NCBI RefSeq assembly: GCF_900104725.1
Contig: NZ_LT629758.1
Location: forward strand, 5,284,501 to 5,348,500
Length of the DNA: 64,000 bases
DNA from: Actinoplanes derwentensis
GTDB taxonomy: Bacteria > Actinomycetota > Actinomycetes > Mycobacteriales > Micromonosporaceae
Direction of reading: 5' to 3'
Shown here: one piece after another, positions 41,779 through 49,110 of the stretch
Numbering within the stretch: position 1 is the stretch's first letter
Layout: every line of letters starts with the position of its first letter
Program-made: the position numbers and the translations under genes
Notes under the pieces: generated by a model
What the model was told of the DNA's origin: nothing
The model's database searches: none
Seen by the model: only the letters and a program-made list of their open reading frames with translations

Positions 41779-43815
41779 TCACCGGGTCGGGGCGAGGGCC
41801 TTGGCGTACGCGGACCGGCCCGCCGGCAGGGTGAAGGAGATCCGGGTGCCCTGACCGTACGGGTTCGGAGCCGCCTCGATCAGGCCGCCGTGCCGCTCCA
41901 CGATCCGCTTGCAGATCGCCAGTTCGAGCCCGTTGGCGGTGCCGCCCTTCTCCCGGTGGAAGCTGGTGAACACCTCGCGCACCATGCCCGGCGGGATCCC
42001 GGCGCCGTTGTCCAGGATGTCGATGCGGACCATCGCGTTCGGGTTCGGCTGGCAGGAGATCGCCAGGTAGGGCGCCGTCCCCGGAGCCATCGTGCGCAGC
42101 GAGTTGTCGATCAGGTTCTCCAGCAGTTGCCGCAGCAGCACCGGGTCGGCCTCGACCGGGTCGAGCCGGCCCACCTCGAAGTAGGGCGGCGGTTCCCCGT
42201 TGGCCTCGGCCTGGTCCGTGCGGCTGTTGACGATGTCGCCGATCAGCAGAGCGGTGTTGACCGTGGTGGGCATCAGTTTGCCGTCGCGGGCGGCGGTGTA
42301 GGCGAGCAGGCCGTTGAGGAACGTGCGCATCCGGGCCGCGGCCCGCTGGATCCGGGCGACCCGCTCGGCCGGCGCGTACCCGGCCAGCTCCTGTTCCAGC
42401 ACCTCGGCCCAGCCCTCGACGGTGGTCAGCGGGTTGAGCAGGTCGTGGGCGACCCGCCCGGCGAACGACATCAGCTCGTCACGGTGCCGCCGGTCCGCGG
42501 TGACGTCGTGGAAGACCACCACCACGTGGTCCGGGCCGGTCCGGAGCGCCAGCCGGGCCACGTTGAACCGGACGATCCGCCCTTCCGGGACGGCCGCGTT
42601 GCGCACCAGCACGTCCATCGGCTCGACCTCCGCGCCGGCCAGCGCGCGCACGTGCGGCAGTTCATGGTCCTCCAAGGCGGTGCCGTCCGGGCGGAAGAAG
42701 CCGTGGTCGCTGCCGAGTGACACGCCGCTGGTGACCGCGCTGGCCGCGCCGAGCAGGCGGGTGGCGGCCGGGTTGCGCAGCACGAAATGGCCGGTGTGGT
42801 CGAGAATGGCCAGGCCTTCGGTCATCGAGTTGACCACCGTGGTCATCATCGTGGCCTTGTCGGTGGCCTCCTGCTCGGAGTCCTTCAGACGGTGGATCAG
42901 TGTCTCCCGCTCGTCGCGGCTGATCGCCAGGACCAGGCCGACCGAGGCGAGGATGCCGGAGTAGACCTGGATCAGCAGCGCTCGCAGGCCGACGTCGCCG
43001 ACCACCGCGTACGGACCGTGGCCGCCGACGGTGTAGAGCAGCGCGGTGCAGTTGAAGACGGCGGCGTGCAGGACGACCAGCGGGCTCGGCATCCGCACGG
43101 CGGCCCACACGGTCAGCGGGATCAGCACGAACCCGATCGGCAGCGCGGCCCGGCTGCTGCTGAAGACCGCCCAGTAGGCGACGGCCGAGACCGCGAAGAC
43201 CCCCGCCGCCTCCAGCCGGCGCACGGTCCCGAAGCCGCCGGCCGGGCGCCGCTGGCCGGCGAGCAGGCCGGCCACCAGCCGGGTGATCGTGCCGAAGACG
43301 AGGACCGAGACGGTGTCCCGGACCACGAGCGCGGTGGCGCCCGGGACGGAGAACGTCCAGTCCGCGACGACCGCCAGGCCTCCTAGGGTCTGCAGGACGG
43401 TGGCGGCCACCGCGGCCAGCACGCTGCAGACCATCAGCCACCACAGGTCCAGGAGGTTCGACAGCGGCGGTTCCGGCTTCTCCGGCGGCTGCAGACCGGG
43501 CAGCCAGCGGGCCACGGCGAACGCGAACACGATCGCGCCTAGCATCGCGGCCAGGCCCTGGACCACCGCGACCACCGGATCGGTGCCGGCGACGGCGAGC
43601 ATCAGCACGGTCAGGACGCCGATCCCACCGGTCTCGGCCCAGCGCCACAGTGAGTCCCGGCTCATCACCAGCCACATCGCGGCGACGCCGAAAGCCGGCC
43701 AGATCATCTGATCGCCGGGGTCGTCACCCAGCGTGGATCCGGTCCCGGCCAGGACGGCGACCGCGTAGAGCACCGCGTACCCGGCCACGGGCGGTACGGC
43801 TATCGGAAGTCTCAT
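41779..43815 (-). CDS. MASE1-like/PAS sensor histidine kinase with atypical G-box (678 aa)
   Basis: Membrane sensor with eight helices (about 8-300), a PAS domain (about 320-450; SMTEGLAILDHTGHFVLRNP, VVVFHDVTADRRHRDEL), HisKA with AGRVAHDLLNPLTTVEGWAE, and HATPase_c. The ATP lid is unusual: TANGLELAICKRIVERHGG has glutamate in place of the second glycine of the GxGLGL motif, and the N-box is LIDNSLRTMAP without the usual lysine/histidine. It resembles the MASE1 kinase at 38875 and looks like a diverged paralogue. Start at 43815 has GAGG upstream. It converges with the GAF kinase gene, with 16 bp between stops. Confidence 0.9.
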   Translation of the reverse strand: MRLPIAVPPVAGYAVLYAVAVLAGTGSTLGDDPGDQMIWPAFGVAAMWLVMSRDSLWRWAETGGIGVLTVLMLAVAGTDPVVAVVQGLAAMLGAIVFAFAVARWLPGLQPPEKPEPPLSNLLDLWWLMVCSVLAAVAATVLQTLGGLAVVADWTFSVPGATALVVRDTVSVLVFGTITRLVAGLLAGQRRPAGGFGTVRRLEAAGVFAVSAVAYWAVFSSSRAALPIGFVLIPLTVWAAVRMPSPLVVLHAAVFNCTALLYTVGGHGPYAVVGDVGLRALLIQVYSGILASVGLVLAISRDERETLIHRLKDSEQEATDKATMMTTVVNSMTEGLAILDHTGHFVLRNPAATRLLGAASAVTSGVSLGSDHGFFRPDGTALEDHELPHVRALAGAEVEPMDVLVRNAAVPEGRIVRFNVARLALRTGPDHVVVVFHDVTADRRHRDELMSFAGRVAHDLLNPLTTVEGWAEVLEQELAGYAPAERVARIQRAAARMRTFLNGLLAYTAARDGKLMPTTVNTALLIGDIVNSRTDQAEANGEPPPYFEVGRLDPVEADPVLLRQLLENLIDNSLRTMAPGTAPYLAISCQPNPNAMVRIDILDNGAGIPPGMVREVFTSFHREKGGTANGLELAICKRIVERHGGLIEAAPNPYGQGTRISFTLPAGRSAYAKALAPTR

Positions 43816-43879
43816 CGCTCGCCTCGTATCCGGTGTGACCCTTTCACCCCTATTGTCGGCCCCGTCGCCGGAGTCCTGA

Positions 43880-44163
43880 GCCAGCAAGGGCAACATCGCC
43901 ACAGGGCCCGGTTCTCCGCGGTCACCGACCTGCGCGGGCTGCACCTGAGCGGCCTGGCCGGCTGGCTGCTCCGGCTGGGCGCGCACTGGGCGCACCTGCC
44001 GAAGGGCCGCAACAGAGCCGGCGCCCTGGTCCGGTGGGCGGTCGCCTTCCTCGGCCGGAGCCGCCCGGAGCTAGCCGTGACGGCCCGGCAGGCCAAGGGC
44101 CCAGCGGCCACTACGGCCGCTCCGGTGAGCCCGGCGGTCACACCCGCCGCACCGGTGCGTTAG
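43880..44163 (+). pseudogene. C-terminal remnant of a type II NADH dehydrogenase
   Basis: A frame open to TAG at 44161 reads RFSAVTDLRGLHLSGLAGWL, then RNRAGALVRWAVAFLGRSRP and ELAVT. This matches the membrane-binding C-terminus of NDH-2 enzymes (AVADL..LHLSG..AWLLW and RNR...L..W..SFL). Just before, at 43886-43903, a different frame reads KGNIAT, the NDH-2 motif (KGNxAT) that normally precedes this part. So the remnant contains a frameshift and lacks about 85 percent of the gene, including both FAD/NADH-binding domains. No start codon or RBS. Confidence 0.7.
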
Positions 44164-44276
44164 CCGCAACCGTTCGGCAACCGGCGTTTACCTGGACGGC
44201 GCCCGAGTGGGGCCGATGTCTCGGGTCACAACGTCGGCGGCGCGGAGCCGCCCTCGCCAGAGGACCGGAGAATTAC

Positions 44277-44696
44277 ATGACGGCCATGTTGGACATCGCC
44301 CCCGTTCTCCCCCGTACCGGCACCGGGCAGTTGGTGCTCGTGGTCGACGACGACGAGGACGTGCGCGATCTCGTCACCTTCAAGCTGCAGATGGCCGGCT
44401 ACCGGACGGCGACCGCGGGTGACGGGTGCACCGCGCTGACGATCGTCAACGAGGCACTTCCCGACCTGGTGGTGCTCGACATCGCGATGCCCGGGATGGA
44501 CGGGCTGAGTGTCTGTTACAAGATGCACGCCGAGCCGGCCACCGCCGAGATCCCGGTGATCGTGCTGAGCGGCATGGCCACCGAGACCGACATCGAGCTG
44601 GCGTACGTGTCGGGTGCCGAGGAGTACATGCCGAAGCCGGTGAACACCGGCGAACTGGTGCGCCGGGTGCGGTGGCTGCTGCCGGACCGGCATTGA
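44277..44696 (+). CDS. Stand-alone receiver-domain response regulator (139 aa)
   Basis: Single CheY-like receiver: LVLVVDDDEDVRDLVTFKLQ with acidic triad, phosphoacceptor D68 in LVVLDIAMPGMDGLS, IPVIVLSGMATETD with the switch serine, and EEYMPKPVNTGELVRRVRWL with the conserved lysine. No output domain. ATG at 44277 has GGAG 6 nt upstream. It lies at the end of the kinase-rich region and is a plausible shared phospho-acceptor for those kinases. A 9-bp stem terminator follows 12 bp after the stop. Confidence 0.92.
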   Translation: MTAMLDIAPVLPRTGTGQLVLVVDDDEDVRDLVTFKLQMAGYRTATAGDGCTALTIVNEALPDLVVLDIAMPGMDGLSVCYKMHAEPATAEIPVIVLSGMATETDIELAYVSGAEEYMPKPVNTGELVRRVRWLLPDRH

Positions 44697-44707
44697 CTCC
44701 ACATCGA

Positions 44708-44741
44708 CGGGACGGGGGCCTCCGGGGAGGTTCCCGTCCCG
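44708..44741 (+). terminator. Stem-loop terminator after the receiver gene
   Basis: CGGGACGGG (44708-44716) pairs perfectly with CCCGTCCCG (44733-44741); the 16-nt loop can form a small CCTCC/GGAGG inner stem. Located 12 bp past the stop codon at 44696. No T-tract. Confidence 0.75.
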
Positions 44742-44753
44742 CCGTGTGAGAAC

Positions 44754-44807
44754 GTGCACATATTCTAGTTCGCCTGCTTGATCGATAGGAGTTGTGCACA
44801 TATATTC
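44754..44807 (+). promoter_or_regulatory. Two GTGCACATAT-type direct repeats in the promoter of the SsuD-like gene
   Basis: GTGCACATATTC (44754-44765) recurs as GTGCACATATATTC (44794-44807), 40 bp apart, in the 117-bp space before the SsuD-like start. Each has a palindromic GTGCAC core next to an A/T-rich stretch that could supply a -10 element. The A/T content stands out from the region. Looks like a pair of operator half-turn sites. Confidence 0.5.
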
Positions 44808-44813
44808 CGAGGC

Positions 44814-45902
44814 ATGCCCGTGGTCCTGCATTGGTTCCTGCCCACGACCGGTGACAGCCGGTCCATCGTCGGCGTCGACGACCGTGGTGGCCGCAGCACG
44901 CACACCGACGGTGCGGCCCTGCGCGAGCCCGACATCGAATATCTGATCGACGTCGCCCGCGCCGCCGAGCGCACCGGCTTCACCGGAGTGCTCACCCCGA
45001 CCGGCACCTGGTGCGAGGACGCCTGGCTGACCACCGCCGCGATCGCCCGCGAGACCAGCACCCTGAAGTTCCTGGTGGCGTTCCGCCCCGGCTCACTCTC
45101 CCCCACGCTCGCGGCACAGATGGCCGCCACCTTCCAGCGGATCTCCCGCGGCCGGCTGATGCTCAACATCGTCACCGGCAGCGACGCGGCCGAGCAGCAG
45201 CGCTTCGGCGACTGGCTGGGCAAGGACGAGCGTTACGCGCGCACCGACGAGTTCCTGACCGTGCTGCGCGGCGCCTGGCAGGGCCCGTTCGACTTCGAGG
45301 GCGAACACTTCAAGGTCGCCGGGGCGTACGCACCCCGCCGCTTCGACGCCCCGCCGATCTACTTCGGCGGCTCGTCGAAGGCCGCTCTGGAGGTCGCCAC
45401 CAATCACGCCGAGGTCTACCTGACCTGGGGCGAGCCGCCCGCCGCCGTGGCCGAGAAGGTCGCCGCCCTGCGCGCGCTCGGTTACACCGGCCGGTTCGGG
45501 ATCCGGCTGCACGTGATCACCCGGGACACGTCGAAGCAGGCGTGGGCCGAGGCAGACGCGCTGCTGGACGCTCTCACCCCGGAACAGATCGCGAACGCCC
45601 AGGCCTCACTACGCCAGGCCGACTCGGTCGGCCAGCAGCGGATGCTAGCCCTGCACGGGGGCACCCGAGACGGCTTACAGATCTACCCCAATCTATGGGC
45701 CGGAGTCGGACTCGTCCGTCCCGGCGCGGGAACAGCCCTGGTCGGCAGCCACACCGAGGTCGCCGACCGGATCGCCGAGTACCACGACCTCGGCATCGAC
45801 GAGTTCATCCTCTCCGGATACCCCCACCTTGAAGAGGCCTACCACGCCGGTGAGGGCCTGCTGCCCGAGTTGCGCCGCCGCGGCCTCCTGTCAGGAGCCT
45901 GA
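44814..45902 (+). CDS. ssuD: SsuD-like FMNH2-dependent alkanesulfonate/sulfonate monooxygenase (362 aa)
   Basis: Bacterial luciferase-fold (LLM class) enzyme. The protein begins MPVVLHWFLPTTGDSR, as SsuD does, and has GFTGVLTPTGTWCEDAWLTT with the active-site cysteine, FLVAFRPGSLSPTLAAQMAA then TFQRISRGRLMLNIVTG, and PIYFGGSSKAALEVA. SsuD-type enzymes oxidise a sulfonate C-S bond to release sulfite, using reduced flavin from a separate reductase. No reductase is encoded nearby. ATG at 44814 (weak RBS GAGG) is set by the conserved N-terminus. The gene is followed after 6 bp by a carbohydrate-type ABC importer, so the substrate may be a sulfosugar-like compound rather than a simple alkanesulfonate. 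Confidence 0.9.
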   Translation: MPVVLHWFLPTTGDSRSIVGVDDRGGRSTHTDGAALREPDIEYLIDVARAAERTGFTGVLTPTGTWCEDAWLTTAAIARETSTLKFLVAFRPGSLSPTLAAQMAATFQRISRGRLMLNIVTGSDAAEQQRFGDWLGKDERYARTDEFLTVLRGAWQGPFDFEGEHFKVAGAYAPRRFDAPPIYFGGSSKAALEVATNHAEVYLTWGEPPAAVAEKVAALRALGYTGRFGIRLHVITRDTSKQAWAEADALLDALTPEQIANAQASLRQADSVGQQRMLALHGGTRDGLQIYPNLWAGVGLVRPGAGTALVGSHTEVADRIAEYHDLGIDEFILSGYPHLEEAYHAGEGLLPELRRRGLLSGA

Positions 45903-45908
45903 TCAAAA

Positions 45909-47168
45909 GTGACCACATACAACCGTCGTAACCTGCTGAAACTCGCCGCCGGCACGGGCGCCGCCGCGTTCCTGGCCGCGTGCGCCGGGCCGGGCGGGGA
46001 CTCCTCGACTTCGGCCTCGGACAAGGGTGGCGATCTGTCCTTCGCGCATTGGCGTGCCGAGGACAAGGAGGTGTTCGAGCAGATCATCGCCGAATTCACC
46101 AAGAGCAAGGGCGTCGCCGTACGGCAGGACATCTCGCCGTCCGCCGACTACCAGAGCACCGCGATCCAGAAGCTGCGCGGCGGTTCGGTCGGTGACGCGT
46201 TCACCGCGTTCCGGGGCGCGCAGTTCCTCGACATCGCCAAGGCGGGCGTCTACACCGACCTCACCGGACAGGCGCTGTTGTCGAAGTACGAGCCGACGCT
46301 GATCACCGCGGGCAGCAGTGCCGGCAGACAGCTCGGGGTGCCGTACCAGCTGGTGTTCAACACCCCCCTGGCCAACACCGACCTGATCAGCAAAGCCGGC
46401 CTGGGTGCGGCCCCGAAGGACTGGCAGGGCTTCCTCGCCCTGGCCGACAAGCTGAAGAGCCAGGGTGTCGCCCCGATCGCATGGCCGGGCGGCGACGCGG
46501 CCAACGCCGGACAGCTGCTCAACGTGCTGGTCGTCAACAACGCGCCCGCCGACGACGCGCTCGGCAAGATCGAGACCGGCGAGTACAAGGTGACCGACGA
46601 CTGGTTCCTCACCGTGCTCAAGCAGTACGCCGAACTGCGGCCGTACTTCCAGGACAATTCCACCGGCACCAGCAGCGACGCCGCGCTCGCCCTGTTCGCC
46701 CAGGGTAAGGCGGCACTGCTGGCCACCGGCTCGTTCCAGGTGTCCGGGGTGCGCAAGCTGGGCGCGACCTTCCCGATCGACCTGCTCGCGCCGATCACCA
46801 CGACCGCGGACAAGGCCAAGTACGAGGGTGTCTTCAACGCCACCTTCATCCTCGGCGTCAACGCCAAGTCGGCAAAGCAGGACAACGCCCGCGCCTGGAT
46901 CGAGCACCTGTCCGATCCGGCGGTCGCCGGTGTCTACGCCAACGGCACCGCCCAGCACGTCACGGTCAAGGACGTCGAGTACACCAACGCCGACCTGAAG
47001 GCGCTCGCGCCCTGGCTGACCAGGAAGACCGCGCTGGCCCCGCGCTTCCAGTTCACCAACCTGGACATCCGCGGCGCCGTGGAGAACGCCGCCGTCGCGG
47101 TGGTCGGGGGCAAGAGCCCGGAGCAGGCGGCCGACGAGGCCCAGAAGGTCATCGACCAGAAGAAATGA
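45909..47168 (+). CDS. Carbohydrate-type ABC transporter substrate-binding lipoprotein (419 aa)
   Basis: SBP_bac_1 family (cluster D/CUT1 type). The leader has a twin-arginine NRRNLLK motif followed by a lipobox LAAC/A, so it is a Tat-exported lipoprotein with the lipid on the cysteine. Then GGDLSFAHWRAEDKEVFEQI, typical of sugar-binding proteins, and the C-terminal lobes to VIDQKK. GTG start at 45909. It overlaps the first permease by 4 bp. It is in line with the SsuD-like gene, which suggests that the cargo is an organosulfur compound. No ATPase gene accompanies it; actinobacterial CUT1 systems commonly share the MsiK ATPase. Confidence 0.92.
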   Translation: MTTYNRRNLLKLAAGTGAAAFLAACAGPGGDSSTSASDKGGDLSFAHWRAEDKEVFEQIIAEFTKSKGVAVRQDISPSADYQSTAIQKLRGGSVGDAFTAFRGAQFLDIAKAGVYTDLTGQALLSKYEPTLITAGSSAGRQLGVPYQLVFNTPLANTDLISKAGLGAAPKDWQGFLALADKLKSQGVAPIAWPGGDAANAGQLLNVLVVNNAPADDALGKIETGEYKVTDDWFLTVLKQYAELRPYFQDNSTGTSSDAALALFAQGKAALLATGSFQVSGVRKLGATFPIDLLAPITTTADKAKYEGVFNATFILGVNAKSAKQDNARAWIEHLSDPAVAGVYANGTAQHVTVKDVEYTNADLKALAPWLTRKTALAPRFQFTNLDIRGAVENAAVAVVGGKSPEQAADEAQKVIDQKK

Positions 47169-48025
47169 AGTTCAAGCTCTGGCTCTTCGCGGCACCCGCA
47201 CTGATCCTGTACGGCGGATTCTTCCTGCTTCCCGCCGTGCAGGGCCTGCGGTACGCGACCACCGACTGGGACGGGTACAGCCCCACCTTCACCGAGGTGG
47301 GGCTCGCCAACCTGACCGACGTCGTGTCCGACGACGACCTGTTCCGCAAGGCGCTCACCAACAACCTCAAGTTCCTGCTGGCCGTGGTGATCGGGCAGAC
47401 CGCCCTGGCACTGCTGCTGGCGGTGCTGCTGGCCGCCCGCAGCCGGGCCTCCACGTTCCTGCGGGCGCTGTTCTTCCTGCCGACCGTGCTGTCGTCGGTG
47501 TCGGTGGCGTTCATCTGGAAGTTCGTCTACGACCCCACGTTCGGGCTGGCCAACAACCTGCTCGGCGCGGTCGGACTGGACTCGTGGAAGTCCGCCTACC
47601 TGGGTGACGAGACGACCGCGATCCTGTGGGTCGCGGTGGCGCAGGTGTGGTTCCACGCCGGGCAGATGATGGTCGTCTACATCGCCGGGATCAACCAGAT
47701 CCCCGAGGAGTTGTACGACGCGGCGAAGACCGATGGGGCCGGGCGCTGGCAGCAGTTCCGGCACGTCACCTGGCCGATGGTGGCACCGGCGACCACTCTG
47801 GTCATCGCGTACACCACGCTCCAGTCCTTCAAAGCCTTCGATCTGATCCTGGGTCTGGCCGGCAGCCCGCCGCGCGCCGGGCTGGACGTGCTCGCCACCC
47901 GGATCTACAGCACGTTCGCGAACTCACAACTCGGCTACGCGGCCGCCGAGTCGATCATCTTCATGGCGGCGATCGCAGTGGTCACCTGGCTGCAGAACCG
48001 GGCCGGAAAGGCGGTGCACCGATGA
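47165..48025 (+). CDS. Carbohydrate-type ABC transporter permease, MalF-like (286 aa)
   Basis: BPD_transp_1 inner-membrane subunit with six helices, from LWLFAAPALILYGGFFLLP to the last helix before QNRAGKAVHR. The ATPase-coupling EAA loop reads EELYDAAKTDGAGRWQQFRH, the standard form for CUT1 permeases. Start ATG overlaps the lipoprotein stop (ATGA), and the stop overlaps the next permease. Confidence 0.93.
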   Translation: MKFKLWLFAAPALILYGGFFLLPAVQGLRYATTDWDGYSPTFTEVGLANLTDVVSDDDLFRKALTNNLKFLLAVVIGQTALALLLAVLLAARSRASTFLRALFFLPTVLSSVSVAFIWKFVYDPTFGLANNLLGAVGLDSWKSAYLGDETTAILWVAVAQVWFHAGQMMVVYIAGINQIPEELYDAAKTDGAGRWQQFRHVTWPMVAPATTLVIAYTTLQSFKAFDLILGLAGSPPRAGLDVLATRIYSTFANSQLGYAAAESIIFMAAIAVVTWLQNRAGKAVHR

Positions 48026-48825
48026 TCAGGCGGGCCGTGCTCGGCATCTATTCGCTGCTCATCATCGTGCCGCTGATCGTGATCGCGGGCGGCACCTTCA
48101 AGACCACACCGGACCTGTTCGCCGACCCGTTCGGGCCGCCGATGAATCCGACGCTGGACAACTACGTCACGGTGCTGACCAAACAGGACCTGATCGGCGT
48201 ACTAGGCAACAGTCTTTTCGTGGTGTCGATCTCGGTGCCGGTCACGCTGCTGCTGGGCAGTCTGGTCGCGTTCGCGGTGGCCCGGCTGCCGAAGTGGCCG
48301 TCCCGGATCCTGTTCGGCATCTTCGCGCTGGGCCTGGCGGTGCCCGCCCAGGCGATCATGATCCCGCAGTACGTCCAGTTCGAACGCCTCGGCCTGCGCG
48401 ACAGCCTGACCGGCCTGAGCCTGGTCAACATCGTGGTCACGCTGCCGGTGGCGGTCTTCATCCTGGCCGGTTTCATGCGCACCCTGCCGGGCGAACTCTA
48501 CGAGGCCGCCGAAATCGACGGGGCCGGCCCGTGGGCGACGTTCTGGCGCATCGCGGTGCCGGTCTCCTACCCGAGCATCGCCGCCACCGCGATCTTCCTG
48601 GTCGTCATGCACTGGAACGACCTGCTCTACCCACTGCTGTTCATCGACGACCCGAGCAAACGAACGCTGCCGCTGGCCCTGCTGGACTTCCAGGGCGAAT
48701 ACCTGACCGAATACCCACTGCTCTTCACCGGGGTGGTGGTCGCCTCACTGCCGATGGTCCTGGCCTACGCCTTCCTACAGCGCCACTTCGTGGCCGGCAT
48801 CACCGCCGGAGCCGTGAAGGGCTGA
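48022..48825 (+). CDS. Carbohydrate-type ABC transporter permease, MalG-like (267 aa)
   Basis: Second permease of the importer. Six helices starting AVLGIYSLLIIVPLIVIAGG. The EAA loop is ELYEAAEIDGAGPWATFWRI. ATG at 48022 overlaps the previous stop by 4 bp. Last gene of the four-gene SsuD-importer operon. A hairpin about 200 bp downstream (49029-49057) is the nearest terminator-like structure. Confidence 0.93.
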   Translation: MIRRAVLGIYSLLIIVPLIVIAGGTFKTTPDLFADPFGPPMNPTLDNYVTVLTKQDLIGVLGNSLFVVSISVPVTLLLGSLVAFAVARLPKWPSRILFGIFALGLAVPAQAIMIPQYVQFERLGLRDSLTGLSLVNIVVTLPVAVFILAGFMRTLPGELYEAAEIDGAGPWATFWRIAVPVSYPSIAATAIFLVVMHWNDLLYPLLFIDDPSKRTLPLALLDFQGEYLTEYPLLFTGVVVASLPMVLAYAFLQRHFVAGITAGAVKG

Positions 48826-49110
48826 CACGATCTCCTCAGCCAGATCACGACTGCCCGCGGCCACGAACCGCCGCCTCCGGCCCATCGCCTCGACCACCCC
48901 CGGCGCTTACCGTCCGCGCCGGCCTCCCCCAGTCAGTGGGGAACCCCAGGTCAAAGCAGCTGACAGAGCCCGCCGTCGGACCCGGGTCGCCCTCACCGGT
49001 AACCCGATTCGATGGGACGACCCGGTTCGCGCTCGGCCCGGCTCGGCATCCGAGCGCCGTCGTAACTCAGTGGTTGTCCGCCGGACCAGCGACCGCGCGG
49101 ACCGGGCGTG
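48826..49110. terminator. Intergenic region with stem-loop between convergent operons
   Basis: 285 bp without a gene I can support. GCGCTCGG (49029-49036) pairs with CCGAGCGC (49050-49057) around 13 nt and probably ends transcription from one or both sides. The minus strand of 48826-48900 has weak coding character (a short Arg-rich frame) but no start or homology I recognise. Confidence 0.5.
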
